Source: Actinomycetes bacterium (GTDB lineage Bacteria > Actinomycetota > Actinomycetes > JAHEKZ01). Taken from it: 6,019 nucleotides of DNA. Under the pieces are notes generated by a model that was not told the origin of the DNA, searched no databases, and was given only the letters and a program-made list of their open reading frames with translations. Numbering within the stretch: position 1 is the stretch's first letter; every line of letters begins with the position of its first letter. The translations under genes and the position numbers were made by a program. The stretch lies in the NCBI GenBank assembly GCA_027117675.1, contig JAJAYM010000288.1, positions 1 through 6,019 on the forward strand. The letters run 5' to 3'. This document shows, in pieces, positions 1 to 4,960 of the stretch.

Positions 1-804
1 CACCTCATGCCGTAGCGAAATCTTCGCGGCGATCAACAGTTCGTCTGGCCCGATGAAGAGCGTCTTTAGGTGAATGACGCGATCGATGTCCCCAACCGCC
101 AACATCGCAGCGCTGATCGCTGCGACGTCGCCTGGCGAGCCCCCCTCGCCGAGGAGCAGGCTCTTGGTCTCAGAACCCAGGACGCCGGCGATCACGATCA
201 GCAGGGCACCGATCGCGATTGTGCCTAGCCCATCCCACATCGACTCCCCGGTGACCGCCGCTAGACCGACGCCCACCAGAGCGAGGACGAGACCGACCAA
301 GGCTCCGGTGTCTTCGAGGAGAACGACGGGCAGTTCTGGAGCCTTAGATCGCCGGACGAACTGCACCCACGTCTGGCCGTGCCGCACCTTGTTCGACTCG
401 ACAACAGCGGTGCGCAGCGAGAACGACTCCAGGACGATCGCAACCAGCAGTACCACGATCGGAACCATCACATTCGTCAGCTCTTCGGGGTGACGAAGCT
501 TGTGCACGCCCTCATACAGCGAGAACAATCCTGCGACACTGAACAGCACGATCGACACGACGAACGCGTAAAGGTAACGCTCTCGGCCGTAGCCAAAGGG
601 ATGCTCAGGTGTTGCTGACCGGCGCGAGCGTCGCCCTCCCAGCAACAGCAACAACTGGTTTCCCGAGTCGGCCAACGAGTGCACCGACTCAGCGAGCATG
701 GACGACGACCCGGATACCAAAAAGGCGAAGAACTTGGTGACCGCAATGCCGAGGTTGGCCAGCAAGGCGGCGAGGATCGCCTTTGTTCCGGCTTCGGTGC
801 TCAG
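1..804 (-). CDS. Cation diffusion facilitator (CDF) family transporter, SLC30A9-like, C-terminus cut by window edge
   Basis: Integral membrane divalent-cation/proton antiporter, probably exporting Zn, Mn, Fe or a similar metal; the substrate is not readable from sequence. 268 residues are visible and the frame is still open at base 1; the family usually has about 300 or more, so the end of the cytoplasmic domain is missing. Helices lie at about residues 9-30, 37-56, 78-97, 111-134, 160-183 and 193-209. TM2 carries the metal-site motif H42-S-L-A-D46 followed by GNQ, and TM5 carries LLEDTGAL (E164, D165), the variant seen in the SLC30A9 branch rather than the usual HxxxD. ESFSLRTAV near 126-134 also fits that branch. 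The PEHPFGYGRER loop after TM2 is family-typical. No ATG, GTG or TTG lies near the expected N-terminus. The protein aligns with relatives beginning MST/MSAEGGTKAI only if translation starts at the CTG at 804-802, which overlaps the upstream TGA as CTGA and has a GAGAGGG site 10 bases before it. Identity is secure; the start is inferred. Confidence 0.93.
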   Translation of the reverse strand, partial: MSTEAGTKAILAALLANLGIAVTKFFAFLVSGSSSMLAESVHSLADSGNQLLLLLGGRRSRRSATPEHPFGYGRERYLYAFVVSIVLFSVAGLFSLYEGVHKLRHPEELTNVMVPIVVLLVAIVLESFSLRTAVVESNKVRHGQTWVQFVRRSKAPELPVVLLEDTGALVGLVLALVGVGLAAVTGESMWDGLGTIAIGALLIVIAGVLGSETKSLLLGEGGSPGDVAAISAAMLAVGDIDRVIHLKTLFIGPDELLIAAKISLRHEV

Positions 805-1976
805 GAGCGGGCCGCCCTCTCTTGGAGTCGGGCTTTCAGCACCTCGATCGGCGGGATCGGTGTCGGATCGACACCACCCAGTAGTCCGAGATACACGCTG
901 GCGAAGTCGCCGATGGCGCAGAGGCTGGCCATCCGCTCCAGCGGGTGCTCACCAACTGCGACCAACCGGCTGACCGGGACGCCGGACTCCGCTGCCAGCA
1001 GTTCGGCCTCATCGGCGGCGATGGCGACCTGCCACTGCTCGACGGTGTCGCGGAGTAGCACCAGCCGGATCGGCAGACCGGACGACGTCGGCGCGCTGAA
1101 CGTCACCACCTGGTTGTGCAACGCTTCTGGGAGCACCCCGTTGACCGCCGGATACTTGGCATTCTCGGCAAGTTGGCACAGCAGTCGGTAGGCGGCGATC
1201 CCCGCGAGATCGCTGCTGCCCCAGATCATCGGCAGGGTGCCGACCAGCTCGGTCGCCAACTGCTTGGCCGGGTTCTGCGCGCACGGGATGGTCGGCGCGC
1301 ACTGATCGGCCAGACCGTCGAGCAGCTCAGCGACGGCTTGCAGACGTGCGGGCTCGGCGTCAACAACGCCCAACGCGTCCGCCGCGACTAGCAGCGGCAC
1401 CGACAAGGCCCAGAGGTTGGCTCGGGGGGGACGGCCGGGAGGAACCGGCACCCAGGGGATCCCCCTCTCTACGGCAAGGTCGACCAGCGGCGATCCCTCG
1501 GCCGCGACGACGACGGTACGAGCCCCCCGGTCCAGAGCGGTCCGCGTGCACGCCATGGTCTCGGCGGTTTTCCCAGAGCTCGATACCGCGATCACCAGGT
1601 CGTCGGCTCCGACCCAGGCCGGTAAGGTCCACCCGCGGACGCGCTCTACGGGAACGGGGCACTCGGGGCCGGCCGCTGCTTGAAGCACGTGTCCAGCGAT
1701 CCCCGAACCCCCCATCCCGGTGACCACAACAGCTCGCGGTCGCCCATCGTCTCGAACGTCAGCGATCCCCGACTGCTCGCAAGCAACCAATGCCTGGCGA
1801 ACCTGTTCACCGGCCGATGCAACAGCGTCGAGCATCGCGCCGGGATCAGCGGCTCGTACCGACTCGACGTCGTCGAGATCGACGAACCCGGTCGATCGGA
1901 CCCCGCCACTGCGCACGGGGCCACTGCGCACCGGGCCACTGCGCACGGGGCCAGTGACCGCGGGGTCAGTTGGCAC
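801..1976 (-). CDS. SIS-domain bifunctional phosphoglucose/phosphomannose isomerase (TobH / Rv3256c type)
   Basis: Cytoplasmic sugar isomerase predicted to interconvert fructose-6-P with glucose-6-P and mannose-6-P, supplying mannose-6-P to the neighbouring mutase. Numbering from the GTG start (391 aa), the first SIS half has GMGGSG at 87-92 and SSSGKT at 132-137, the phosphosugar-binding serines. The C-terminal bact-PGI_C half has LAENAKYPA near 269-277 and LPEALHN at 282-288, where E284 and H287 match the catalytic Glu/His region, and a late lysine in IEVLKARL (K381) matches the conserved C-terminal Lys. Start choice: GTG at 1976 has GAGG six bases upstream and overlaps the Trm112 stop by 11 bases. 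ATG at 1988 is an alternative without a visible ribosome site; later GTG codons at residues 11, 16 and 21 are also possible. Residues 10-28 are a GPVRS tandem repeat with no counterpart that I recall in relatives. The gene ends in CTGA shared with the transporter. The family is sure; which sugar it prefers is inference. Confidence 0.93.
   Translation of the reverse strand: MPTDPAVTGPVRSGPVRSGPVRSGGVRSTGFVDLDDVESVRAADPGAMLDAVASAGEQVRQALVACEQSGIADVRDDGRPRAVVVTGMGGSGIAGHVLQAAAGPECPVPVERVRGWTLPAWVGADDLVIAVSSSGKTAETMACTRTALDRGARTVVVAAEGSPLVDLAVERGIPWVPVPPGRPPRANLWALSVPLLVAADALGVVDAEPARLQAVAELLDGLADQCAPTIPCAQNPAKQLATELVGTLPMIWGSSDLAGIAAYRLLCQLAENAKYPAVNGVLPEALHNQVVTFSAPTSSGLPIRLVLLRDTVEQWQVAIAADEAELLAAESGVPVSRLVAVGEHPLERMASLCAIGDFASVYLGLLGGVDPTPIPPIEVLKARLQERAARS
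1906..1965. repeat. 15-bp tandem repeat inside the 5' end of the isomerase gene
   Basis: Three head-to-tail 15-base units occupy 1906-1920, 1921-1935 and 1936-1950 (plus-strand unit CCACTGCGCACGGGG). The first and third are identical and the second differs at one base. A decayed copy follows at 1951-1965 and another weak one precedes at 1891-1905. On the minus strand each unit encodes Gly-Pro-Val-Arg-Ser, with GGVRS as the degenerate neighbour. Since 15 is divisible by three, copy-number change would lengthen or shorten the protein without a frameshift. Every unit carries an in-frame GTG that could serve as a start. Confidence 0.9.
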
Positions 1977-2163
1977 GGGTCGCCTCATCAACCAAGAGAA
2001 TCGGGATGCCGTCGCGAACGGGATAACGCAAACGGCATTCCTGGCCGGTGCAGACCAAGAACTGAGGTGGCCCATCATCGGGAACCGTCTGCAGCGCGGA
2101 GTGGCACGCTGGGCAAGCGAGAATGGCCAACAGCTCGGGCGGCAGACTCGACGCGTCAGTCAT
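1966..2163 (-). CDS. Trm112-like small zinc-binding protein (UPF0434 / DUF343)
   Basis: A 65-residue protein of the Trm112 family. In eukaryotes and archaea Trm112 is a small partner that stabilises several methyltransferases; the job of bacterial versions is largely unsettled. The sequence shows LLAILACPACHSAL at residues 11-24, LVCTGQEC at 36-43 and YPVRDGIPILLVDEA at 47-61, the family signature over its full length. Cysteines C17, C20, C38 and C43 form a CxxC/CxxxxC zinc ribbon, the arrangement I recall in other actinobacterial members. Its ATG shares ATGA with the manB stop (2163-2160), indicating translational coupling, and its end overlaps the isomerase start. The placement between manB and the SIS isomerase is recurrent in actinomycetes, but a link to mannose metabolism has not been shown by anything in this sequence. 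Confidence 0.93.
   Translation of the reverse strand: MTDASSLPPELLAILACPACHSALQTVPDDGPPQFLVCTGQECRLRYPVRDGIPILLVDEATRAN
1983..1986 (-). promoter_or_regulatory. Ribosome binding site deciding the isomerase start
   Basis: GAGG on the minus strand lies six bases before the GTG at 1976-1974 and inside the last codons of the Trm112-like gene. The competing ATG at 1988-1986 overlaps this site and has nothing purine-rich in front of it. This favours the GTG start, moderately. Confidence 0.5.
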
Positions 2164-3578
2164 CGGCCGTCGCCGCGAATCTGGCCCAGGACTTCATCGC
2201 GAACAGCGTCCAACTTTTTGGTTGTTCTTGCCTCGACGTTGAGTCGCAGGAGCGGCTCGGTGTTGCTGGCCCGCACGTTGAACCACCACGACTCGCCAGC
2301 CACCGTGAGACCGTCCAGCTCATCGAGGGTCACGCGAGGGCGTTCGACCCAGCTTGCGCGAATCGCGGTGATTACCTGCGCCTGGTCGGCAACGGTCGAG
2401 TTGATCTCACCGCTCGCGGCGTAGCGGTCGTACGGCGCAAGAAGCTGCGACAGCGCAACGGCTGAATCACCCTCTCCTGAACCGCTGAGCGCGGCTAGGG
2501 CGTGCATGCCGGCGAGCATCCCGGAGTCGGCGCGCCAAAAATCGCGGAAGTAGAAGTGCCCCGAGTGCTCGCCGCCGAACACGGCGCCGGTCTTGGCCAT
2601 GATCTCCTTGATGAACGAGTGACCAACACGCGTGCGCACCGCCGTGCCGCCAGCCTCGGCCACCACCTCTGGGACGGCTCGACTGGTAATCAGGTTGTAG
2701 ATCACCGTGCCGCCGGGTTCGCGCGCGAGCTCGCGGTCGGCGATCAACGCGGCGAGCACACTCGGCGAGACGATCTCGCCACGCTCGTCGACGACGAAGC
2801 AGCGGTCGGCATCCCCGTCGAACGCAAGTCCAATGTCGGCCCCATGCTCGACTACCGCCGCCTGCAGATCGCGCAGGTTCGAAGGCTCGATGGGGTTCGC
2901 CTCGTGATTCGGGAAGGCCCCGTCGAGCTCGAAGAAGAGCGGAATCATGGTGATCGGGAGCCCGGCGAAGACCGCTGGTGACGTCAGGCCAGCCATCCCG
3001 TTTCCGGCATCGATGACAACGGTCATCGGCCGCACATCGGTGAGGTCAACGACAGAGTGCAGATGCGCGACGTAGTCGGCAAGCATGTCGCGCGAAGTGA
3101 TCGTTCCCACCGGCCCGCCCGGGATCGGCACACCGACGGCGAGGGCGTTCTTGATCTCGGCCAGGCCGGACTCCTGACCAACGGGGGCGGCATAGGAACG
3201 GCAGAGCTTGATTCCGTTGTACTGCGCAGGGTTATGGCTGGCGGTGAACATTGCGCCGGGAAGTCCCAGCAGACCCGAAGCACAGTAGAGCTCGTCGGTA
3301 CTGGCCAGCCCGATCATGGTGACGTCGACACCAGCTGCCGCAACACCATCGGCAAACGCGGCAGCCAACTCCGGGGAGGTCGGGCGCATGTCGTACCCCA
3401 CCACCATCCCCGAGACAGCACCCTCAGCAGCCAACATCTGGACGAACGCGGCACCGATCGCGCGGCAGATCTCAGCATCGAGCTGGTCGGGCACCACCCC
3501 ACGCACGTCGTACGCCTTGACGATCGATGCCAGGAGGGCGGCGGCGACGGGGGGCGTTCTGTCACGTTCAGCAGTCAC
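2160..3578 (-). CDS. manB: Phosphomannomutase / phosphoglucomutase (alpha-D-phosphohexomutase)
   Basis: Cytoplasmic mutase converting mannose-6-P to mannose-1-P, and possibly glucose-6-P to glucose-1-P, for GDP-mannose synthesis and mannosylated lipids, glycans and glycoproteins. The 472 residues cover the normal four-domain length. KAYDVRGVVP at 21-30 is the N-terminal substrate loop. TASHNPAQYNGIKL at 112-125 holds the phosphoserine S114. DGDADR at 254-259 is the Mg-binding loop. GGEHSGH at 335-341 is the sugar-specificity loop. RASNTEPLLRLNVEA at 436-450 is the phosphate-binding loop. All active-site motifs are intact. The start is GTG at 3578 with AGGG about nine bases upstream and the KAYDVRG motif at the expected distance. 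It is preceded by 47 bases separating it from the zinc-ribbon gene and its stop overlaps the Trm112-like gene. It corresponds to the Rv3257c (manB/pmmA) position. Mutase identity is secure; the mannose preference rests on context. Confidence 0.96.
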   Translation of the reverse strand: MTAERDRTPPVAAALLASIVKAYDVRGVVPDQLDAEICRAIGAAFVQMLAAEGAVSGMVVGYDMRPTSPELAAAFADGVAAAGVDVTMIGLASTDELYCASGLLGLPGAMFTASHNPAQYNGIKLCRSYAAPVGQESGLAEIKNALAVGVPIPGGPVGTITSRDMLADYVAHLHSVVDLTDVRPMTVVIDAGNGMAGLTSPAVFAGLPITMIPLFFELDGAFPNHEANPIEPSNLRDLQAAVVEHGADIGLAFDGDADRCFVVDERGEIVSPSVLAALIADRELAREPGGTVIYNLITSRAVPEVVAEAGGTAVRTRVGHSFIKEIMAKTGAVFGGEHSGHFYFRDFWRADSGMLAGMHALAALSGSGEGDSAVALSQLLAPYDRYAASGEINSTVADQAQVITAIRASWVERPRVTLDELDGLTVAGESWWFNVRASNTEPLLRLNVEARTTKKLDAVRDEVLGQIRGDGR

Positions 3579-3625
3579 AGCCGACGACCCTACCGAGGCG
3601 CCGATCCCGGGCGCGCGGCCCTCGG

Positions 3626-3883
3626 CTAGCGCGGCTTGCGCGTCTTGTCGAGCACGCTAGCGACCGGGAGCTCACGATGCTGCACGCCGCTGGCGTCCAC
3701 CCAGGTCTTGTGCTCGCACCGGTGACACGAGACGAACTCAACCGGCGTCCCGTCGGTCAGCGTCATGGCCAGGTGGGTGATCCGCTCACTCGCGCACTCG
3801 CTGCACACGATGTCGGGGCGCGCACCCGCCTGGGTGAGCGATCCGAGCGGGACGGTCAGGGGCTGCATGGCTGAACGGGCCAT
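3626..3883 (-). CDS. Small zinc-ribbon protein of unknown function
   Basis: An 85-residue soluble protein with one apparent zinc ribbon: VCSEC (C27, C30) and SCHRC (C53, C56), with 22 residues between the pairs. The spacer ITHLAMTLTDGTPVEFV looks like the two beta strands of a ribbon, followed by HKTWVDASG. There is no signal peptide or membrane segment. A basic tail (LDKTRKPR) ends the protein. I cannot assign a named family; a role in nucleic-acid or protein binding is only a guess from the fold. The start is ATG at 3883, because GGAGGAG sits seven bases upstream, the best ribosome site in the window; an open frame continuing upstream to 3976 lacks such a site and encodes low-complexity sequence. 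It lies between DUF3499 and manB on the same strand, 168 bases after the former and 47 before the latter, so it may be co-transcribed with manB or start its own transcript. Confidence 0.85.
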   Translation of the reverse strand: MARSAMQPLTVPLGSLTQAGARPDIVCSECASERITHLAMTLTDGTPVEFVSCHRCEHKTWVDASGVQHRELPVASVLDKTRKPR

Positions 3884-4051
3884 CGGGGGTCTCCTCCACT
3901 GTGCGTCCGGCGGGTGCCGGCCGGTCCGTACGGGCGGCGGACCGTTCGCGCCCCAAAAGCCCATCGGCAGAACCACGGGGAGGGGTTGAATTCAGGGAGG
4001 TTCCCGATATAAGCCAGAAAATAGGCTAAATCGGACAAAGCCTCATCCTGC
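3884..4051 (-). promoter_or_regulatory. Leader / possible promoter region of the zinc-ribbon-manB series
   Basis: This 168-base gap follows the DUF3499 stop. Read on the minus strand, the first part (about 4036-4005) is unusually AT-rich for this window, with TTTAGCC, TATTTT and TTATAT runs, and could hold a promoter, although I cannot place a -35/-10 pair with good spacing. It is followed by two GC-rich hairpins: CGGTCCG/CGGACCG arms at 3938-3944 and 3922-3928 with a 9-base loop, and CCGGC/GCCGG arms at 3916-3920 and 3907-3911 with a 4-base loop. Neither is followed by a T-run, so they do not look like an intrinsic terminator. The gap ends in the strong ribosome site. Confidence 0.4.
3891..3897 (-). 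promoter_or_regulatory. Strong Shine-Dalgarno site of the zinc-ribbon gene
   Basis: GGAGGAG on the minus strand, seven bases before the ATG at 3883-3881. It closely matches the anti-SD of 16S rRNA and fixes the start of this gene. No other gene in the window has a site this good. Confidence 0.8.
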
Positions 4052-4423
4052 TCAGACTTCGGAGTCTTCCAGCGGAGGGAGCACCCACAGGTGCCCACGG
4101 CGTCCGCGCTCGGCCGGCTGGCCCCGGGGTGGGTCCGTACCGGCAAGTGGTGGGCGTCCTGCCTCGCGAACCGCGTCGGCGAGCGCCTCGAGGTCGTCGC
4201 TGCTGGGCCCGACCGAGGCTGGGTCTGGGGCCAGGCGGACGATCTCCCAGCCACGGGGGGCAGTGAGCCGTTCGCCATGCACCTCGCACAGGTCGTAACA
4301 GTGCGGTTCGGCGTACGTCGCGAGGGGCCCGAGCACCGCCGTGGAGTCGGCGTAGACGTACGTGAGGGTCATCACGGCCGTCCCGTTGCCCCCAGTACGC
4401 GAGCAACGCCTCATGGGACTCAC
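4052..4423 (-). CDS. DUF3499 family protein (Rv3258c type) with one zinc-site cysteine missing
   Basis: A 123-residue protein of an actinobacteria-specific family with no known function. The diagnostic N-terminal block is clear: RRCSRT at 5-10, TLTYVYADSTAVLGPLATYAEPH at 19-41, YDLCEVH at 43-49 and RLTAPRGWEIVRL at 52-64. The C-terminal half (about 65-115) is charged, low in conservation and probably disordered, with a short hydrophobic end WVLPPLEDSEV. Family members, as I recall them, have a C-x4-C pair near the start plus C-x2-H in YDLCxxH, a likely zinc site. Here C7, C46 and H49 are present but the second cysteine is G12 (RCSRTGGNGTAV where relatives read RCSRxxCxxPAV). The start is GTG at 4423, giving MSPMRRCSR as in relatives; ATG at 4414 is the alternative, and neither has a clear ribosome site. 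It is divergent from the metallopeptidase-like gene, as in Mycobacterium. Confidence 0.9.
   Translation of the reverse strand: MSPMRRCSRTGGNGTAVMTLTYVYADSTAVLGPLATYAEPHCYDLCEVHGERLTAPRGWEIVRLAPDPASVGPSSDDLEALADAVREAGRPPLAGTDPPRGQPAERGRRGHLWVLPPLEDSEV
4054..4067. other. Short hairpin at the DUF3499 stop codon
   Basis: The plus strand reads AGACT-TCGG-AGTCT, a perfect five-base stem with a four-base loop that ends in the DUF3499 stop codon. It is short, and no T-run follows on the minus strand, so termination is doubtful. It may help separate DUF3499 from the downstream genes. Confidence 0.3.
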
Positions 4424-4427
4424 GGCG

Positions 4428-4442
4428 TGACGGTACCCGTCA
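4428..4442. promoter_or_regulatory. Inverted repeat in the divergent DUF3499 / metallopeptidase-like intergenic gap
   Basis: TGACGG-TAC-CCGTCA is a perfect six-base inverted repeat with a three-base centre, just upstream of the DUF3499 GTG start within the gap 4424-4530. It could be an operator for a dimeric regulator or a hairpin in the DUF3499 leader. The rest of the gap shows TTGAAC (4450-4455) and TTGACG (4462-4467) on the plus strand, but no -10 box at proper spacing, so I do not call a promoter. Confidence 0.4.
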
Positions 4443-4530
4443 GCCCGGATTGAACCAGTGATTGACGCGCAGGACGCCTCGTGTCGTTCCGGCTCTCGCC
4501 GCTGGGCGAGCCGCTGCCTACGCTGACGCC

Positions 4531-4953
4531 ATGACCCGCAGACACCGACACGGACGCAGCCTGCGGATCGGCGGCGGCCGCTCCCCGCGGTCCGCAGTTG
4601 GTCGGGAGCGACTTGCGCCGATCGTCGAGGCGGCCGCCGTTCGTCTCACCCGGCTGACCGCCGCTGGTCGTCCTGAGTCGGCGATCCCGGCCTTCGACGT
4701 TGCCATCGCCGACCTGCCGCCGATCGCCCGGGTCGACAGGTGCCTGCCAGCCGATGTCGTAGGCGGAGCACTGCTGGCCACTCACGACAAGACGCGCGAC
4801 GGCACGATCCTCATCACCGTCTTCGCCCGTCCGCTACTGCTCTGGAGCGGCAGCGGGTCATCCCTTGCTCGCCTGGTTCGCCAGTCACTCGCCGAGCAGC
4901 TTGCGCTCGCCGTGGATCAACAGCCAGGCCAGCTCGACCCCGAGGCGGGTTGA
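4531..4953 (+). CDS. Metallopeptidase-like family protein (Rv3259 type), catalytic motif degenerate
   Basis: A 140-residue relative of the small zincin-fold 'metallopeptidase family' (Possibl_zn_metallopep, PF06262) protein that sits beside DUF3499 in actinomycetes. The basic N-terminus RRHRHGRSLR (3-12) matches the RHGRGMRG opening of relatives. A helical stretch (26-45) is followed by FDVAIADLPPIA (55-66), an ILITVFARPL strand (93-102) and the region ARLVRQSLAEQLA (113-125) ending in LDPEAG. Where Rv3259-type proteins have LLHEILVAQVA, this one has LVRQSLAEQLA, so the metal-binding His and the catalytic Glu are replaced by R117 and Q118. A peptidase activity is therefore unlikely. The start is ATG at 4531, which puts the RHGR motif at the N-terminus as in relatives; an in-frame TTG at 4462 would add 23 residues, and no ribosome site is clear for either. 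It is the only plus-strand gene, divergent from DUF3499 and convergent with DUF5719. Confidence 0.85.
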   Translation: MTRRHRHGRSLRIGGGRSPRSAVGRERLAPIVEAAAVRLTRLTAAGRPESAIPAFDVAIADLPPIARVDRCLPADVVGGALLATHDKTRDGTILITVFARPLLLWSGSGSSLARLVRQSLAEQLALAVDQQPGQLDPEAG

Positions 4954-4960
4954 GCCGCCT
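4943..4960. terminator. Hairpin shared by two convergent genes, candidate bidirectional terminator
   Basis: AGGCGG (4943-4948) pairs perfectly with CCGCCT (4955-4960) across a six-base loop. The loop holds the TGA of the plus-strand gene (4951-4953) and the stem abuts the TAA of the minus-strand gene (4961-4963). Only TTT follows on the plus strand and CGGGG on the other, so it is a weak intrinsic terminator at best. It is still the only terminator-like structure in a 7-base gap between convergent genes. Confidence 0.45.

Noticed and set aside
74..493. Plus-strand open frame of 139 aa opposite the cation transporter
   Set aside because: The minus-strand reading gives clear CDF transmembrane helices and metal-site residues; the plus-strand product is Thr/Ser/Arg-rich noise.
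1977..2078. Long N-terminal extension of the isomerase to a start at 2078
   Set aside because: It would overlap the Trm112-like gene by more than half its length, and the added residues resemble no known SIS protein. Starts at 1988 or 1976 are more plausible.
1680..2465. Long plus-strand open frames (261 and 234 aa) across the isomerase, Trm112-like and manB genes
   Set aside because: They are antisense to three well-supported genes with intact family motifs, and their products are Arg/Ser/Thr-rich low-complexity sequence typical of GC-rich shadow frames.
3057..3629. Plus-strand open frame of 190 aa opposite manB
   Set aside because: It is wholly antisense to the N-terminal half of manB, has no recognisable domain, and is explained by third-position GC bias.
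3884..3976. N-terminal extension of the zinc-ribbon protein to an upstream start at 3976
   Set aside because: The extension is Pro/Arg-rich with no ribosome site, whereas the ATG at 3883 has GGAGGAG seven bases upstream.
3856..4278. Minus-strand open frame of 140 aa spanning the gap between DUF3499 and the zinc-ribbon gene
   Set aside because: It overlaps both supported genes in a different frame, has no domain, and lacks a good ribosome site. The gap looks non-coding.
4450..4490. TTGAAC and TTGACG as -35 boxes for the plus-strand gene
   Set aside because: No -10 like hexamer is found at 16-19 bases from either, so a promoter call is not supported.
4420..4785. Minus-strand open frame of 121 aa opposite the metallopeptidase-like gene
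   Set aside because: It is antisense to a recognised family member and is Gly/Arg/Ser-rich with no domain.
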